Assembly: GCA_039105265.1 (NCBI GenBank)
Contig: JAPFFF010000047.1
Location: 186,001-250,000, forward strand
DNA from: Tritrichomonas musculus
Taxonomy: Eukaryota; Parabasalia; Tritrichomonadida; Tritrichomonadidae
Length of the DNA: 64,000 nt
Direction of reading: 5' to 3'
The stretch's first letter is position 1. Each line of letters opens with the position of its first letter. Below are positions 50,109 through 60,327 of this stretch, piece after piece. The notes beneath the pieces are model-generated. The model was given only the letters and a program-made list of their open reading frames with translations, was not told where the DNA came from and searched no databases. Position numbers and translations under genes: made by a program.

Positions 50109-53100
50109 ATGATTTCGAATCGAGAGAAGCCATTTTTTATCGAATTTGTTTTAAATTCTAAAGTTTTTCAAATTCCATTTGATGATCTCTTTATCAAGAT
50201 AAATCCAAATATTATTAATATAATTAAAACGCAAAAGCAGTACAAAGTAAAATCAAATGTATCAGAATTTATATTTTTAGATTTCATTGAATATTTAAAA
50301 TATAAAAAATCCCCAAAATTTCAAATAGAAAATATTCATGAATATGATCAGTTAAGCCAAGAATTTGAAGTTATGAAAGACCTCATTCATATTTATAAAA
50401 AATATGAAAATTTCAAAATATTGCCATTAGAATCTGAAAATGAAGAATTAAAAACAGAAATTCAATCACAAAAAAGCATTCTCAACGAAAAAAAGATGAA
50501 ATACAAACAAATTATCAATATTTTATTTTATAACAAAGGAATCGAAAAATTCTCATCACATTACAATAAAGTAAAAATTCAAGAAGCTTGTGAACAAGAA
50601 AGCATTGATTTAGTCAATCAAAGCGCTCGAACAAAAGTTGTTGCAAATGATATTTATTATATTTTAGATGAAGATGAGAAAACAGCATCTATTTCAGCAA
50701 TAGAAACAAGTCAAACTACAGTTAATATTCCAAGGTCAATTCTTTTTCAATCGCAAGAATATCTTGTTACCAGAATTCTTTCAAAAGCTTTCCATACTGA
50801 AGCTAATTACAATCGAAATAAAAAATACAACAGCATTAATTATGGAACTTTTTCTGCATTACGAACAATAGATAACAGTGCATTTTTATATTGTAAAATA
50901 GAAAATATTGAAATTCCTCCATCCGTTGTTGAATTAAAAGAAGGCTGGTGCATTCATGATCCATCTGAATTAAAGAAAATTACAGTTATGCAAAATAACC
51001 CAAATTTTATAAATTATCAAGACATGTTTCTTCTTGGTAAATCAGATCAGCAAAGAGAAGTTTTCGATATTCTTTTATATGTAAACAGCGGCTTTGAAGT
51101 TGTTGTTATTCCATCTTTTATTAAAAAAATTGCACCTTATGCATTCAATGAAAACAAAGATCTGAATTTTGTCCAATTTTCTGAAGATTCAGAATTACAA
51201 ATAATTGAAAAATATGCATTTTTTAATTCATCAATTAAAGAAATTGTAATTCCTTCAAATGTTACTCGAATTTGTGAATGTGCATTTCAAAATTGCACAA
51301 ATCTTTCTCGTGTTGAATTTGCAGAAAATTCTCAATTACAAATAATTGAGAAACAAGCTTTTAGTGGAACAAAATTTCGTGAAGTAATAATCCCATCAAA
51401 TGTTCGTCAATTTTGCAGTGAATGCTTTAAAAACAGAACAAAAATGTCTTTGCAATTAATGCCAAATAATGAACATTTTATTAATTATAAAAATTCATTT
51501 ATTCTTAAAAAATCAAATCCAAAAAGTGACCTTTATGATGTTCTTGTGTATGCAAATAAATATATATCAACTGCTGATATTCCATTCTTTATTAGAGAAA
51601 TCTCTCCATACGCTTTTAATGCATGTTCTTTTCTAAGAACAATTAAATTCTCTGATAAGTCTAATTTAAGGAAAATTGGTGAAGGCGCCTTTGCTTTTTG
51701 CAAATTTGATTACATAAGAATTCCATCACATGTTACTTATATTGGTGAAAAAGCTTTTGAAAAATGTCTCAGGCTTAAAAAAGTTGATTTTAGTCCTAAT
51801 TCTGAATTAAGAGTAATTAAAAATAGAGTTTTTTATAATTCTACAATTTTGACTCTTGTTATTCCACCTCTTGTTGAAAGATTGGAAGAATATTGGTGCC
51901 ATTATACAATTGAAATGAAAGAAATAATATTAAGTCCAAATAATCATAATTTTATGTTATATGAAAATAAATTTTTGTTGGGAAAATCTAATCCAAAAAG
52001 TGATATTTTTGATGTTCTTTTATTTGTTGATAGATCTTTGATTGGCTCAGTAATTATACCTTCTTTTATTAGGGAAATAGCACCATATGCATTCACTTAT
52101 TGCTTTGATATTACAAATATTGTATTTCCTGATGATTCTCAATTGGAAATCATTCATAAATATGCTTTTTCTACAATTTTATTTGAAAGTATTAAGATTC
52201 CTTCTAGAGTTAAGCTAATTGGAAAATATGCTTTTTTCGGTATTCCATTTAAATTAAAGCATGTTGATTTTGTTTCTAATTATAATTCTATATTGATTCA
52301 TCCGAAAGCATTTCCATTTTCTTTAAATGAATTTGCAAGAAAGTTATATTTTATTAAAATGCCTTATCAATATGAATCAATGAAGATGAAAATTAAGAAC
52401 AATGTTTTTAGAAAGTTGTATTCAAACTTCAATTTTCTTTATTTTCCTTATGGCTTTTTTAATCAAAATAATGACCAAACCAATCAAATAATAGATTTTT
52501 TGTTTTCTTATTTAAAAGAATATAAATTTATTTCTTATTGCATCACAACAGTAAATAAGAATGCATTTATAGGTGATGTTGTTATTTGTGCTGAAACAAT
52601 ATGCGTGATGATTGAAAAAACTAATATTGAAGTTATGAATGAATTAATAAAAAAGCTCAAAGATGAAAAAATATTCATAATTGATTCAAATATTGAAAAT
52701 GTTAATGAGAGAATAATTGATGACGAAAATTTATCAAAATTAGAAATAAAAAATTTTTGTAGTCATTTTCAAAAAGAAATAAATAATCGATTCATTTATC
52801 TCACAATATCACCAATTGTTGGATACATGATTCGAAGATATTATTGTCCAACAAGTTTCTTTAAAGATAGTTCATTTTTTAATTTTAATTTTGATTTTTC
52901 AATTGAAGAAAAACTTAGTAATTCAATTTCAAATTCAATAAATGCACCTGATTTATTAACTGCTACATTTGACAATATTAGTGAACCATTGTCAGATTAT
53001 TTGAACAAGATAAATAGGCTTCATGTTGAAATTAATCATCAAGCAAATATAATGAATTTTATAGAAAAGGATTTCATAATATTGCGTGGAATTTATTCAA

Positions 53101-56100
53101 ATTTTTACTCACATTATTATTTAGTATTTCATATTGATAGTTTTCATCTATTTATGATGAAAAAAATAAAAAACTTACATGAATCAGAGCATGAAATTTA
53201 TTTTGATGAGCATTATTCACATCGATGTTTTGTAAAATTTTATGGATTTTTATATGAAAAAGGGGAAAAAGTTGGTTTTATCTATGAATTTATGAGTAAT
53301 GGTTCTCTTTCTTCATACATATTAAAAAAGCAAGATAAAACTGATGATTTGTTTATATTAACAACAATCAATAGACTTTATCAAAGTTTATTTTATCTTT
53401 ATTCAAATAATCTCATTCATAGAGATATTAAACCTTCAAATATACTTATAAACAATGATTTTCAAACTTTCTTATCAGATTTTGAAACAATACGTCCATT
53501 AGATCAAGATCAAAACAATCCTAATATAAAAAATGAATTCACTAATGATCTTGGATCACTTTTATACATTTCTCCAGAACAATTTGAAGGAAAACAAATT
53601 TCTTTTTCTTCAGATATTTTTTCATTTGGCTTGATTATTTTTTATTTATTTGAAAAAGAAAACATGAGAATCCATTGTGATAAAATTGATGATATAATTA
53701 GGCCAATGAAAAATGGATCTGGAAACATACAAAATCTTTATAAATTATGTGTTCAAAATTTACCAGATAAAAGACCGAATTATAATGACATCAAATCTTT
53801 TTTAAGTAAAGAAATTAATTCTTTTGAGTTCCTAATTGATTATCTTCAAAAAGCAAATTATAATTCAATAATTCTTAATAATTATTTTTTTGAAAGCATG
53901 ATCATTTTGCATGATGATTATGAAATGTTGCTTGATTGTTTTAAAAATTTAGTTTTTTGTGAATATTTTATTAGATATACACAAGAATTAATTGCTGCTA
54001 AAAAAGTTGTTCCTGATTCCAAACCAGAAATATTGGATTCTAATCATTTAAATAATTTAGCCACTGAATTTTATTTTGGATTAAAAGTTAAGCAAAATTT
54101 TACAATAGCAAGAAAACTCTTTGAATTGGCAGCTCAGCAAAATAATTCAAATGCTTTTTATAATTTAGCACTTTTATATCAACGTGGAAATGGTGTGAAG
54201 CAAGATTTATTAATTGCTAAAGAATATTTAACATTATCAGTTCAAAGTGACAATCCATATGGTATGTCTCAATTAGGATATTATTATTTAACTGGATTTG
54301 TTGTAGAGCAAGATTATACTTTAGCTAGAGCATGTTTTGAAATGGCTGCTGAACATAATGTTCCAGATGCATTTTATAACCTTGGTTTAGTTTATCAATA
54401 TGGTTTTGGTGTAAAACATGACTCAGATAAAGCTATTCAATATTATCAATTATCTGCTAAGCAAAACTATGCAGAAGCTCTTTTTGCATTAGGAGAAATT
54501 TATCATTTTGGTATTTACACACAAAAAGATATTTGGAAAGCTAAATATTATTATGAACTTGCAGCTAAACAAAAACATTCAAAAGCTTTAAATAATCTAG
54601 GAATGATTTATGTTAATGAAAGTAGTGTTCAACGAGATTATTCAAAAGGAATCTATTATTATGAACAAGCTGCTAAATTAAATAATCCTGTTGCTTTATA
54701 TAACTTAGGAAATCTTTATCAGAATGGAATTGGTGTTCAACAAGACTACTTGAAAGCAAAAGGCTATTATGAATTAAGTGCTTCTTCAAATTATCCTGAA
54801 GCTTTGTATAGTTTAGGAAACCTTTATCTAAATGGTTTTGGTGTAGAAAAAAATATTACACGAGCTATAAAATATTTTGAATTAAGTGCAAATTTAAATT
54901 ATCATTTTGCTCTTTATTTACTAGCCAGTTTTTATAATAATGGTGATTTAATTGATGTAAATTATGAAAAATCTATAAAATATCTCAAAAAATGCATTGA
55001 TATTCAAAATGGTGCAACATTTCAAAATAATCTTTCTTTATCTGTTGTTTCAAATAAATTAATTTACAGCAGTTATAATGATCTTGGTTTGATTTATTTA
55101 ATAACATTTCAAGATAAAGAAAAAGCATTGATATATATAAAAAAGGCTGCTTTGGCAGAACATCCATTTGCACAAAGCAATTTTGGATTGATCAATCAGT
55201 TTTATTTAAATGAAGTAGGAAATGCTGAATATATGTTCAAAAGATCATCAGAACATAAATTTGCAATTGCTGAATATAATATTGGCTATTTAAAGGAAAA
55301 AGAAGGCAATATTGAACAAGCTATTGATTATTATTGCAGTGCATCCGATCATATTAATGAAAAGTTAGTTTTTCATGGATTAATTCAAAATGATAAGCGA
55401 GAGAATATTTCTAAAATTTTCATAATTTGTTTGACAAATTTGAAATTAGTTGATTATTATTTATCAAAATCAAAGTTTGAAGAAGCTAAAAAATATTTTA
55501 TAAGAATATTCCAAAAATTTAATGAAGAAGATAAAAATTATTCTTTTTGCTTTAAAATTCATTATAAAAGAAAAGTATCAAATTCTAATGATGATCAAAT
55601 GAACAATGAAGAAGAGTCTGATATAAAAGGATCACAAAAAGCCGATCATTTGATTGATCAAAAAGAAAAAATTATGAAATTTGGTTCTGATGAAACAAAG
55701 TCAAAGATAAATATGCCAATAATTAATTCAAAAATTAATGATTTATCTTCTAAAGAGCAGAAAATTGGTAAAATAGAAGATAATAATATAAAATTTGATC
55801 ATAATAAGGATAAAATGGATTCAAATGATTTGTATTTTGAACAACAATCTAATAATGATATAATTACCAAATTCTATTTTGACAAAGATAATTTAAAGGA
55901 TGATTTTTCATATTTAAAACCATTTATATTTAATTTTCCTCTATTTAACATCAAAAAACAGCCAAATGCTGATCTAAATAAAATATTCAGTCCGATAAAT
56001 CAAACTCAAAATGACAATGACAGTATTACTTTTAATGACCCTGAAGAATTGTTTGACTTCGTTTGCCAAAATAGTAATTTTAAAATATTTTTTATTGATG

Positions 56101-56276
56101 CAATAAAAAATATCATTCTCACATTTAATGAAATATTATATGTTCGCCCTTATTCAATTTTATTTGGTAGAATCCATATTGAAAAAAATGAAACTAAAAA
56201 TAACACAAAAATTGTTGATTTTCCATTTCGTAAAGAAATTAATGAAGAATTTTATCGTGGATTTGAAATAGAATAA
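50109..56276 (+). CDS. Giant BspA-LRR / kinase-like / Sel1-repeat protein, 2055 aa
   Basis: From the ATG at 50109 (upstream codons lack ATG). Residues 1-150 are a BTB-like/coiled-coil start (FFIEFVLNSKVFQIPFDDLF). About 205-730 are irregular BspA-type LRR_5 repeats (IPSNVTRICECAFQNCTNL, VIPSFIREIAPYAF). About 740-960 are unassigned. A protein-kinase fold covers about 985-1240 with KKIKN near 1016, HRDIKPSN near 1104, LSDFE (DFG is DFE, near 1124) and SPEQF...DIFSFGLI. No Gly-rich loop is visible, so it may be a pseudokinase or weak kinase. About 1314-1690 are ten or so Sel1/TPR-like repeats (ALYNLGNLYQNGIGVQQDYLKA). The rest is a charged tail. There is no signal peptide or membrane helix. Sel1 repeats and LRRs suggest a scaffold or receptor-like signalling hub; the role is inference. 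Confidence 0.88.
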   Translation: MISNREKPFFIEFVLNSKVFQIPFDDLFIKINPNIINIIKTQKQYKVKSNVSEFIFLDFIEYLKYKKSPKFQIENIHEYDQLSQEFEVMKDLIHIYKKYENFKILPLESENEELKTEIQSQKSILNEKKMKYKQIINILFYNKGIEKFSSHYNKVKIQEACEQESIDLVNQSARTKVVANDIYYILDEDEKTASISAIETSQTTVNIPRSILFQSQEYLVTRILSKAFHTEANYNRNKKYNSINYGTFSALRTIDNSAFLYCKIENIEIPPSVVELKEGWCIHDPSELKKITVMQNNPNFINYQDMFLLGKSDQQREVFDILLYVNSGFEVVVIPSFIKKIAPYAFNENKDLNFVQFSEDSELQIIEKYAFFNSSIKEIVIPSNVTRICECAFQNCTNLSRVEFAENSQLQIIEKQAFSGTKFREVIIPSNVRQFCSECFKNRTKMSLQLMPNNEHFINYKNSFILKKSNPKSDLYDVLVYANKYISTADIPFFIREISPYAFNACSFLRTIKFSDKSNLRKIGEGAFAFCKFDYIRIPSHVTYIGEKAFEKCLRLKKVDFSPNSELRVIKNRVFYNSTILTLVIPPLVERLEEYWCHYTIEMKEIILSPNNHNFMLYENKFLLGKSNPKSDIFDVLLFVDRSLIGSVIIPSFIREIAPYAFTYCFDITNIVFPDDSQLEIIHKYAFSTILFESIKIPSRVKLIGKYAFFGIPFKLKHVDFVSNYNSILIHPKAFPFSLNEFARKLYFIKMPYQYESMKMKIKNNVFRKLYSNFNFLYFPYGFFNQNNDQTNQIIDFLFSYLKEYKFISYCITTVNKNAFIGDVVICAETICVMIEKTNIEVMNELIKKLKDEKIFIIDSNIENVNERIIDDENLSKLEIKNFCSHFQKEINNRFIYLTISPIVGYMIRRYYCPTSFFKDSSFFNFNFDFSIEEKLSNSISNSINAPDLLTATFDNISEPLSDYLNKINRLHVEINHQANIMNFIEKDFIILRGIYSNFYSHYYLVFHIDSFHLFMMKKIKNLHESEHEIYFDEHYSHRCFVKFYGFLYEKGEKVGFIYEFMSNGSLSSYILKKQDKTDDLFILTTINRLYQSLFYLYSNNLIHRDIKPSNILINNDFQTFLSDFETIRPLDQDQNNPNIKNEFTNDLGSLLYISPEQFEGKQISFSSDIFSFGLIIFYLFEKENMRIHCDKIDDIIRPMKNGSGNIQNLYKLCVQNLPDKRPNYNDIKSFLSKEINSFEFLIDYLQKANYNSIILNNYFFESMIILHDDYEMLLDCFKNLVFCEYFIRYTQELIAAKKVVPDSKPEILDSNHLNNLATEFYFGLKVKQNFTIARKLFELAAQQNNSNAFYNLALLYQRGNGVKQDLLIAKEYLTLSVQSDNPYGMSQLGYYYLTGFVVEQDYTLARACFEMAAEHNVPDAFYNLGLVYQYGFGVKHDSDKAIQYYQLSAKQNYAEALFALGEIYHFGIYTQKDIWKAKYYYELAAKQKHSKALNNLGMIYVNESSVQRDYSKGIYYYEQAAKLNNPVALYNLGNLYQNGIGVQQDYLKAKGYYELSASSNYPEALYSLGNLYLNGFGVEKNITRAIKYFELSANLNYHFALYLLASFYNNGDLIDVNYEKSIKYLKKCIDIQNGATFQNNLSLSVVSNKLIYSSYNDLGLIYLITFQDKEKALIYIKKAALAEHPFAQSNFGLINQFYLNEVGNAEYMFKRSSEHKFAIAEYNIGYLKEKEGNIEQAIDYYCSASDHINEKLVFHGLIQNDKRENISKIFIICLTNLKLVDYYLSKSKFEEAKKYFIRIFQKFNEEDKNYSFCFKIHYKRKVSNSNDDQMNNEEESDIKGSQKADHLIDQKEKIMKFGSDETKSKINMPIINSKINDLSSKEQKIGKIEDNNIKFDHNKDKMDSNDLYFEQQSNNDIITKFYFDKDNLKDDFSYLKPFIFNFPLFNIKKQPNADLNKIFSPINQTQNDNDSITFNDPEELFDFVCQNSNFKIFFIDAIKNIILTFNEILYVRPYSILFGRIHIEKNETKNNTKIVDFPFRKEINEEFYRGFEIE

Positions 56277-56305
56277 TTTCAACCAGCTTTTTCTTATTTT
56301 TTGAT

Positions 56306-56600
56306 TACGAATACTTACCTATAAATGATGAATACTTGCCTATAAATGATAAAGAAACAGCTGAAGATGATTATAATGAGTTTCTCCAAGAAAAAAAACT
56401 TTGAAAAAAAATATTCTAGAATGTGACAGGCTAGTTCCTATCGTTAAAACAATCTCTCGATACATTGTACCACAAATATCAAGAAAACTAATATGAGATC
56501 CAGTTTTGGCATCATCAGGTGTGTATTATGATAGAAATAAATTAAGAATACTTATTTCATCAAACCAAAATCCAAAATGTGTCTCTTATTTATTCAAATA
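56306..56600 (+). pseudogene. Remnant with U-box-like segment
   Basis: A 21-bp tandem duplication (56309-56350, encoding EYLPIND twice) opens a protein-like stretch. Further on, DPVLASSGVYYDRNKL resembles the core of a U-box (DPV...G..YDR..I), the E2-binding fold of some ubiquitin ligases. The frame is broken in several places. It lies immediately downstream of the giant LRR gene. Confidence 0.45.
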
Positions 56601-56955
56601 AAGGTCGTTCAACTGAATTTTTACAGTAAAACTCAATGATTGATTTGTTTAAACTAATAATATTTTATTATAATAATAATAATCAGTATTATAAATATTT
56701 GCATCGTACATAATTCAAATTAAAATAAAAACTAAAAGGATATAAGTATATATTAAATTTTCTTCAGAAAATAAATTTGAGTATTTCATCTCAATTTATT
56801 TTAATTATTTTTGATAAGAATTTTATAACACTTTATAAAAATTTAGAATAGCGATAACTTTTTATATAATTTATTCTAATCATTAATTCTTTTGATATCT
56901 TTTTATATACTTTTAAAACATTAAGTATTATATAAAAATAGTTACATTTTTCAGC
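56601..56955. other. Intergenic, AT-rich
   Basis: Nothing recognised apart from an ATT-rich tract near 56660. Confidence 0.5.
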
Positions 56956-57249
56956 TAAAAATGCAGAAAAATTGAATTTGTTGAATTATTAAATGATGAT
57001 TTTAAAAAAATTGGACGTTACAGGAGTCCAATGAAGAATATAGTTTTATTTATATGCATTTGCTCTCTATTATATTTGAATTTCATTCCAAATCAAATGT
57101 CAGTTTTTTCTAAAAATGAAGATTTAGTTGATTGGTTTCATAAATATAAAAAGTCAAATATTTCAGTTACTGAAGGATTTCGTCAAAAAGTAAAATATTA
57201 TTTGTATAACACATCGTATACCCATTCAAATGACATCTATATTTTTTAA
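56956..57249 (+). pseudogene. Short remnant ORF with hydrophobic start
   Basis: The frame reads EFVELLNDDFKKIG upstream of an ATG at 57031, then MKNIVLFICICSLLYLNFI and a charged tail, 72 codons from the ATG. The hydrophobic start could be mistaken for a signal peptide, but the frame is open and protein-like upstream. I read it as an internal piece of a lost gene. Family unknown. Confidence 0.3.
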
Positions 57250-57600
57250 ATGATGCAAATATATAAGAAATCGATATATATTGAATTTTAATTAAAGTCT
57301 TTATTTCAACCATTACATTTTATAATATTGGATATAAAGTATATAAATTATATATTATATTCATTAAATAAATTATTTATTAAGATAAATGTAAATTTAT
57401 TTAATTTTATTTTTTATTCAATTTAGTTGTACGACCTTTATTCAAATTATAAATTTATATCAGAAAAATGATAATAAAAATTTTAAAAAATTTGATATAT
57501 ATCTTTGCAACTGATTTTGAAATATAAAAAAATAAAATAAATATACAATGAATGCAAATAGTATAATATATTTTTTAAAATAGAAAAGGAAAATATTGAA
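57250..57600. other. Intergenic, AT-rich
   Basis: No gene or element seen. Confidence 0.5.
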
Positions 57601-57610
57601 GATATAAATC

Positions 57611-57648
57611 AACAGGATTGGGGTTCGATTCCCGATGTAGGTATAATT
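57611..57648 (+). other. tRNA-like 3-prime half (T arm plus acceptor strand)
   Basis: GGTTCGATTCCC followed by GATGTAGGTATA looks like a tRNA T loop and 3-prime acceptor strand. No D arm, anticodon arm or matching 5-prime acceptor (TATACCTA) is found upstream. It is a tRNA fragment or decayed tRNA, just above the ankyrin-LRR-GTPase gene. Confidence 0.45.
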
Positions 57649-57686
57649 TTTATATACAAAAAAAAATAGCACATTTTATTATCCTA

Positions 57687-58745
57687 ATGGAGTATTTAAC
57701 AAGAATGAAAACAATTCAAGATAATATTTTAGGATTTCTTGATGCTGAAGAAGATCAGTGTTTTTTTGACGATCTATCCAGGCTATTATCTTCTCAACAA
57801 AATCAAACTGACAAACACGAACTCAAATCAATCCTGTATTTATTATCAAAAATATCCGACAATCATCATCGAACTCCATTTTTTTTTGAAAAAATCAAAA
57901 GAATATTTAATCTTCTTAAAAATGATATCGTCCAATTATTTTCAAATATTGAAATTTTTAATATTTTCCAAAACAACAAGCGTATTCTTTTACTTCTTAT
58001 CGACGAAAACATTATTACATTCGATCATGATATATCAACAAGAATTGACAAATACAAAAATTATTTTTATTTAGAACTCAATAAACTTAATGAAGATGTA
58101 AATCCCATCGAAATCCCAGAAAATTATGAAGAAAAACGAACAAAAGGTGAAAATGATTTTTATTTTTGTGAACTTATCCGCAATGACAATGTTGAAGAAT
58201 TTATAGTTAATTATACTAGGACAGGGCTTTCTCTTTCAAAGACAATTGAGCCATCAATATATGAAACTAATTCTTTTTTAGAAAATAAAAATCCAACATT
58301 AATTGAATATGCCGCATTTTTTGGCTCAATTCAAATATTCCGCTTTTTATTTCAAAACCAAGTTCGATTAAATCAATCATTATGGATTTATGCGATACAT
58401 GGCGGAAATCCAGATATCATTCATTTTCTTGAAGAAAATAAAATTGAGCCACAAGATCGAACATTTCAAAAATGTTTGGAAGAATCAATTAAATGTCATC
58501 ACAATGATTTTGCCTTGTATTTTAAAAATAATTTCATTTCGGAATCAAATGTTCAGCCAAAATACGACGAAAATGAAATTTCTTATGCATTTCATTATTA
58601 TAATTTTCAATTTATTCCAATAGAACTAAAAGAACCATTTTTCTTTTTTTATTCAATTGAATATGATTATTACAAACTTGTTGAATACTTTAAAGATATC
58701 GAAGGATTGAATTTTAATGAAACAATAATTCAAACACATATTTAA
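57687..58745 (+). CDS. Upstream part of split ankyrin-LRR-GTPase gene: DUF3447-type ankyrin protein
   Basis: 352 codons from the ATG at 57687 (MEYLTRMKTIQDNILGFLDA). The open frame extends 23 codons upstream without good composition. It is related throughout to the minus-strand ORF at 15925-17073: LSKISDNHHRTPFF, NPTLIEYAAFFGSIQIFRFLF, ESIKCHHNDFALYF, FHYYNFQFIP and YDYYKLVEYF. It ends a few codons after the last ankyrin residues (NFNETIIQTHI), and the missing half repeat resumes at about 58924. There is no signal peptide or membrane segment. It probably forms one protein with the following ORF. Confidence 0.8.
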   Translation: MEYLTRMKTIQDNILGFLDAEEDQCFFDDLSRLLSSQQNQTDKHELKSILYLLSKISDNHHRTPFFFEKIKRIFNLLKNDIVQLFSNIEIFNIFQNNKRILLLLIDENIITFDHDISTRIDKYKNYFYLELNKLNEDVNPIEIPENYEEKRTKGENDFYFCELIRNDNVEEFIVNYTRTGLSLSKTIEPSIYETNSFLENKNPTLIEYAAFFGSIQIFRFLFQNQVRLNQSLWIYAIHGGNPDIIHFLEENKIEPQDRTFQKCLEESIKCHHNDFALYFKNNFISESNVQPKYDENEISYAFHYYNFQFIPIELKEPFFFFYSIEYDYYKLVEYFKDIEGLNFNETIIQTHI

Positions 58746-58923
58746 ATTTAATTTGAATACGATATTTAAATCCAATTTAAATTGATTGTTTTTTTGTGAA
58801 TGAAATTTTAAATAGTTTTTTTTTTAAATACAGTTTTTTATTTTCATAGTTTTAAATAACATTTCAAATTCATATAATTCAACAAAGAAATTTATAAATA
58901 TTTTATTTTGAAATACAACAGCA
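58746..58923 (+). other. Interruption inside the ankyrin-LRR-GTPase gene (possible unusual intron)
   Basis: AT-rich, stop-filled in all frames. The 3-prime end reads AAATACAACAG before CATTG, comparable with GTGACAG before CTTTG in the paralogue. An AATAACATTT word occurs in both gaps, reminiscent of a branch-point ACTAAC. No GT donor follows the last ankyrin codons. Confidence 0.5.
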
Positions 58924-60327
58924 TTGAAACTAGCATATATGAATGATTATAGTGATATTTATACATATTTATTAAATTTACCAGGAATTGAACTCTGTCG
59001 TAACTGTTTCAAAAACGCCAATCTCTTGAATTATGAAATTCCAGCATCTATGACATATATTGGAGATTATGCATTTTATAAATGCATATATTTGATTCAA
59101 ATCACAATTCCAACATCTGTAACATCACTTGGAAAACATTGTTTTGATGGGTGTGTTAGTTTGAATAAAATAGAAATACCATCATCAGTTACATGTATAA
59201 ATGATTATGCATTTAGTTGTTGTGAAAGAATGCAAAATATAAATATTCCATCATCTGTGACATCAATTGGAAATTATGCATTTAATAAATGCTCAATTTT
59301 AAAACAAATGATAATTCCATCATCTGTAACATCGATTGGAGATAACTTTATTTGTGAATGTGTGAATTTGAAATCAATCATAATTCCATCTTCTGTTAAA
59401 AATATCGGAAAAATTAATTTCAAAAGTTTTCTTTTTTTAAGAGAAATAAATATTCCACCTTCGATAAATTATATTGAAGAATCTGCATTTTATCGATGTA
59501 AATCTTTAATACGAATCACAATTCCTCCATCAATAACAACAATTGAAGATGGTACATTTTATGGTTGCTATTCATTGAAAGAAGTAAATATTCCATCATC
59601 TGTAACATCGATTGGATTTGGAGCATTTGATGATTGCGTTTCACTTGTTGAAATAAAAATACCACCATCTGTAAGGACTATTGGATTTACAGCTTTTCAT
59701 GGCTGCATGTCTTTGAAGAGAATCATAATTCAACAAAATGTTGAGATACTCACAAAATATCCAAAAGAATTAAAATTATTAATTGTTGGTGATACAAATG
59801 TTGGAAAAACATGCTTTGCAAATTATTATATTAACCGAACATATGTTGACAGAAATGATCCAACACTTGGCGCTAATTTTTTAGAAAAAGAATTAAATAT
59901 AGAAGGCGATACAACAAAACTGAATATCCTCGACATTGCAGGCCAAATAACTTATAGATATCTATGTCCAATACTCTATAAAAAAATGAAAGGTGCATTT
60001 GTTATGTTTGATTTAAACGAACCAAAAACACTAAATGTAGCAAGAGAGTTTATCGAAGACATTCGTAAATATGAAGGCCCAGTTCCATTGATTCTGATAG
60101 GAAATAAATGCGACCTTGAACCCAAAGTCAGTAGAGAAGATATTAATGTTTTGGAAAATGATTTTAATTTAAAATACTTCGATGTTTCAGTTAAAGATGG
60201 CTACAATATTGATGAGGCGTTTGATTGCTTAATTTCGGATATTAGTAACATTATTTTTATAGAAAAAGTTCAAATGTTAAATCTCTTTAAATATGAAGAT
60301 AAAAAAAACAAATATTCAATGCATTGA
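58924..60327 (+). CDS. Downstream part of split gene: BspA-like LRR_5 repeats fused to Ras/Rab-like GTPase
   Basis: It opens in mid ankyrin repeat (TALKLAYMNDYSDIYTYLL; the first ATG, 58939, lies inside it). It continues with about eleven LRR_5 repeats (IPSSVTSIGNYAFNKCSIL) and then a complete small-GTPase domain. Counting from 58939, G1 is GDTNVGKT (284-291), G3 is DIAGQ (332-336, Thr replaced by Ile), G4 is NKCD (389-392) and G5 is SVK. The best family fit is Ras/Rab. No C-terminal prenylation Cys is present (end KYSMH), so attachment to membranes is unlikely by the usual route. LRR plus GTPase recalls ROCO proteins, but no COR domain follows. Likely an intracellular signalling switch; partners unknown. 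Confidence 0.85.
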   Translation: MKLAYMNDYSDIYTYLLNLPGIELCRNCFKNANLLNYEIPASMTYIGDYAFYKCIYLIQITIPTSVTSLGKHCFDGCVSLNKIEIPSSVTCINDYAFSCCERMQNINIPSSVTSIGNYAFNKCSILKQMIIPSSVTSIGDNFICECVNLKSIIIPSSVKNIGKINFKSFLFLREINIPPSINYIEESAFYRCKSLIRITIPPSITTIEDGTFYGCYSLKEVNIPSSVTSIGFGAFDDCVSLVEIKIPPSVRTIGFTAFHGCMSLKRIIIQQNVEILTKYPKELKLLIVGDTNVGKTCFANYYINRTYVDRNDPTLGANFLEKELNIEGDTTKLNILDIAGQITYRYLCPILYKKMKGAFVMFDLNEPKTLNVAREFIEDIRKYEGPVPLILIGNKCDLEPKVSREDINVLENDFNLKYFDVSVKDGYNIDEAFDCLISDISNIIFIEKVQMLNLFKYEDKKNKYSMH

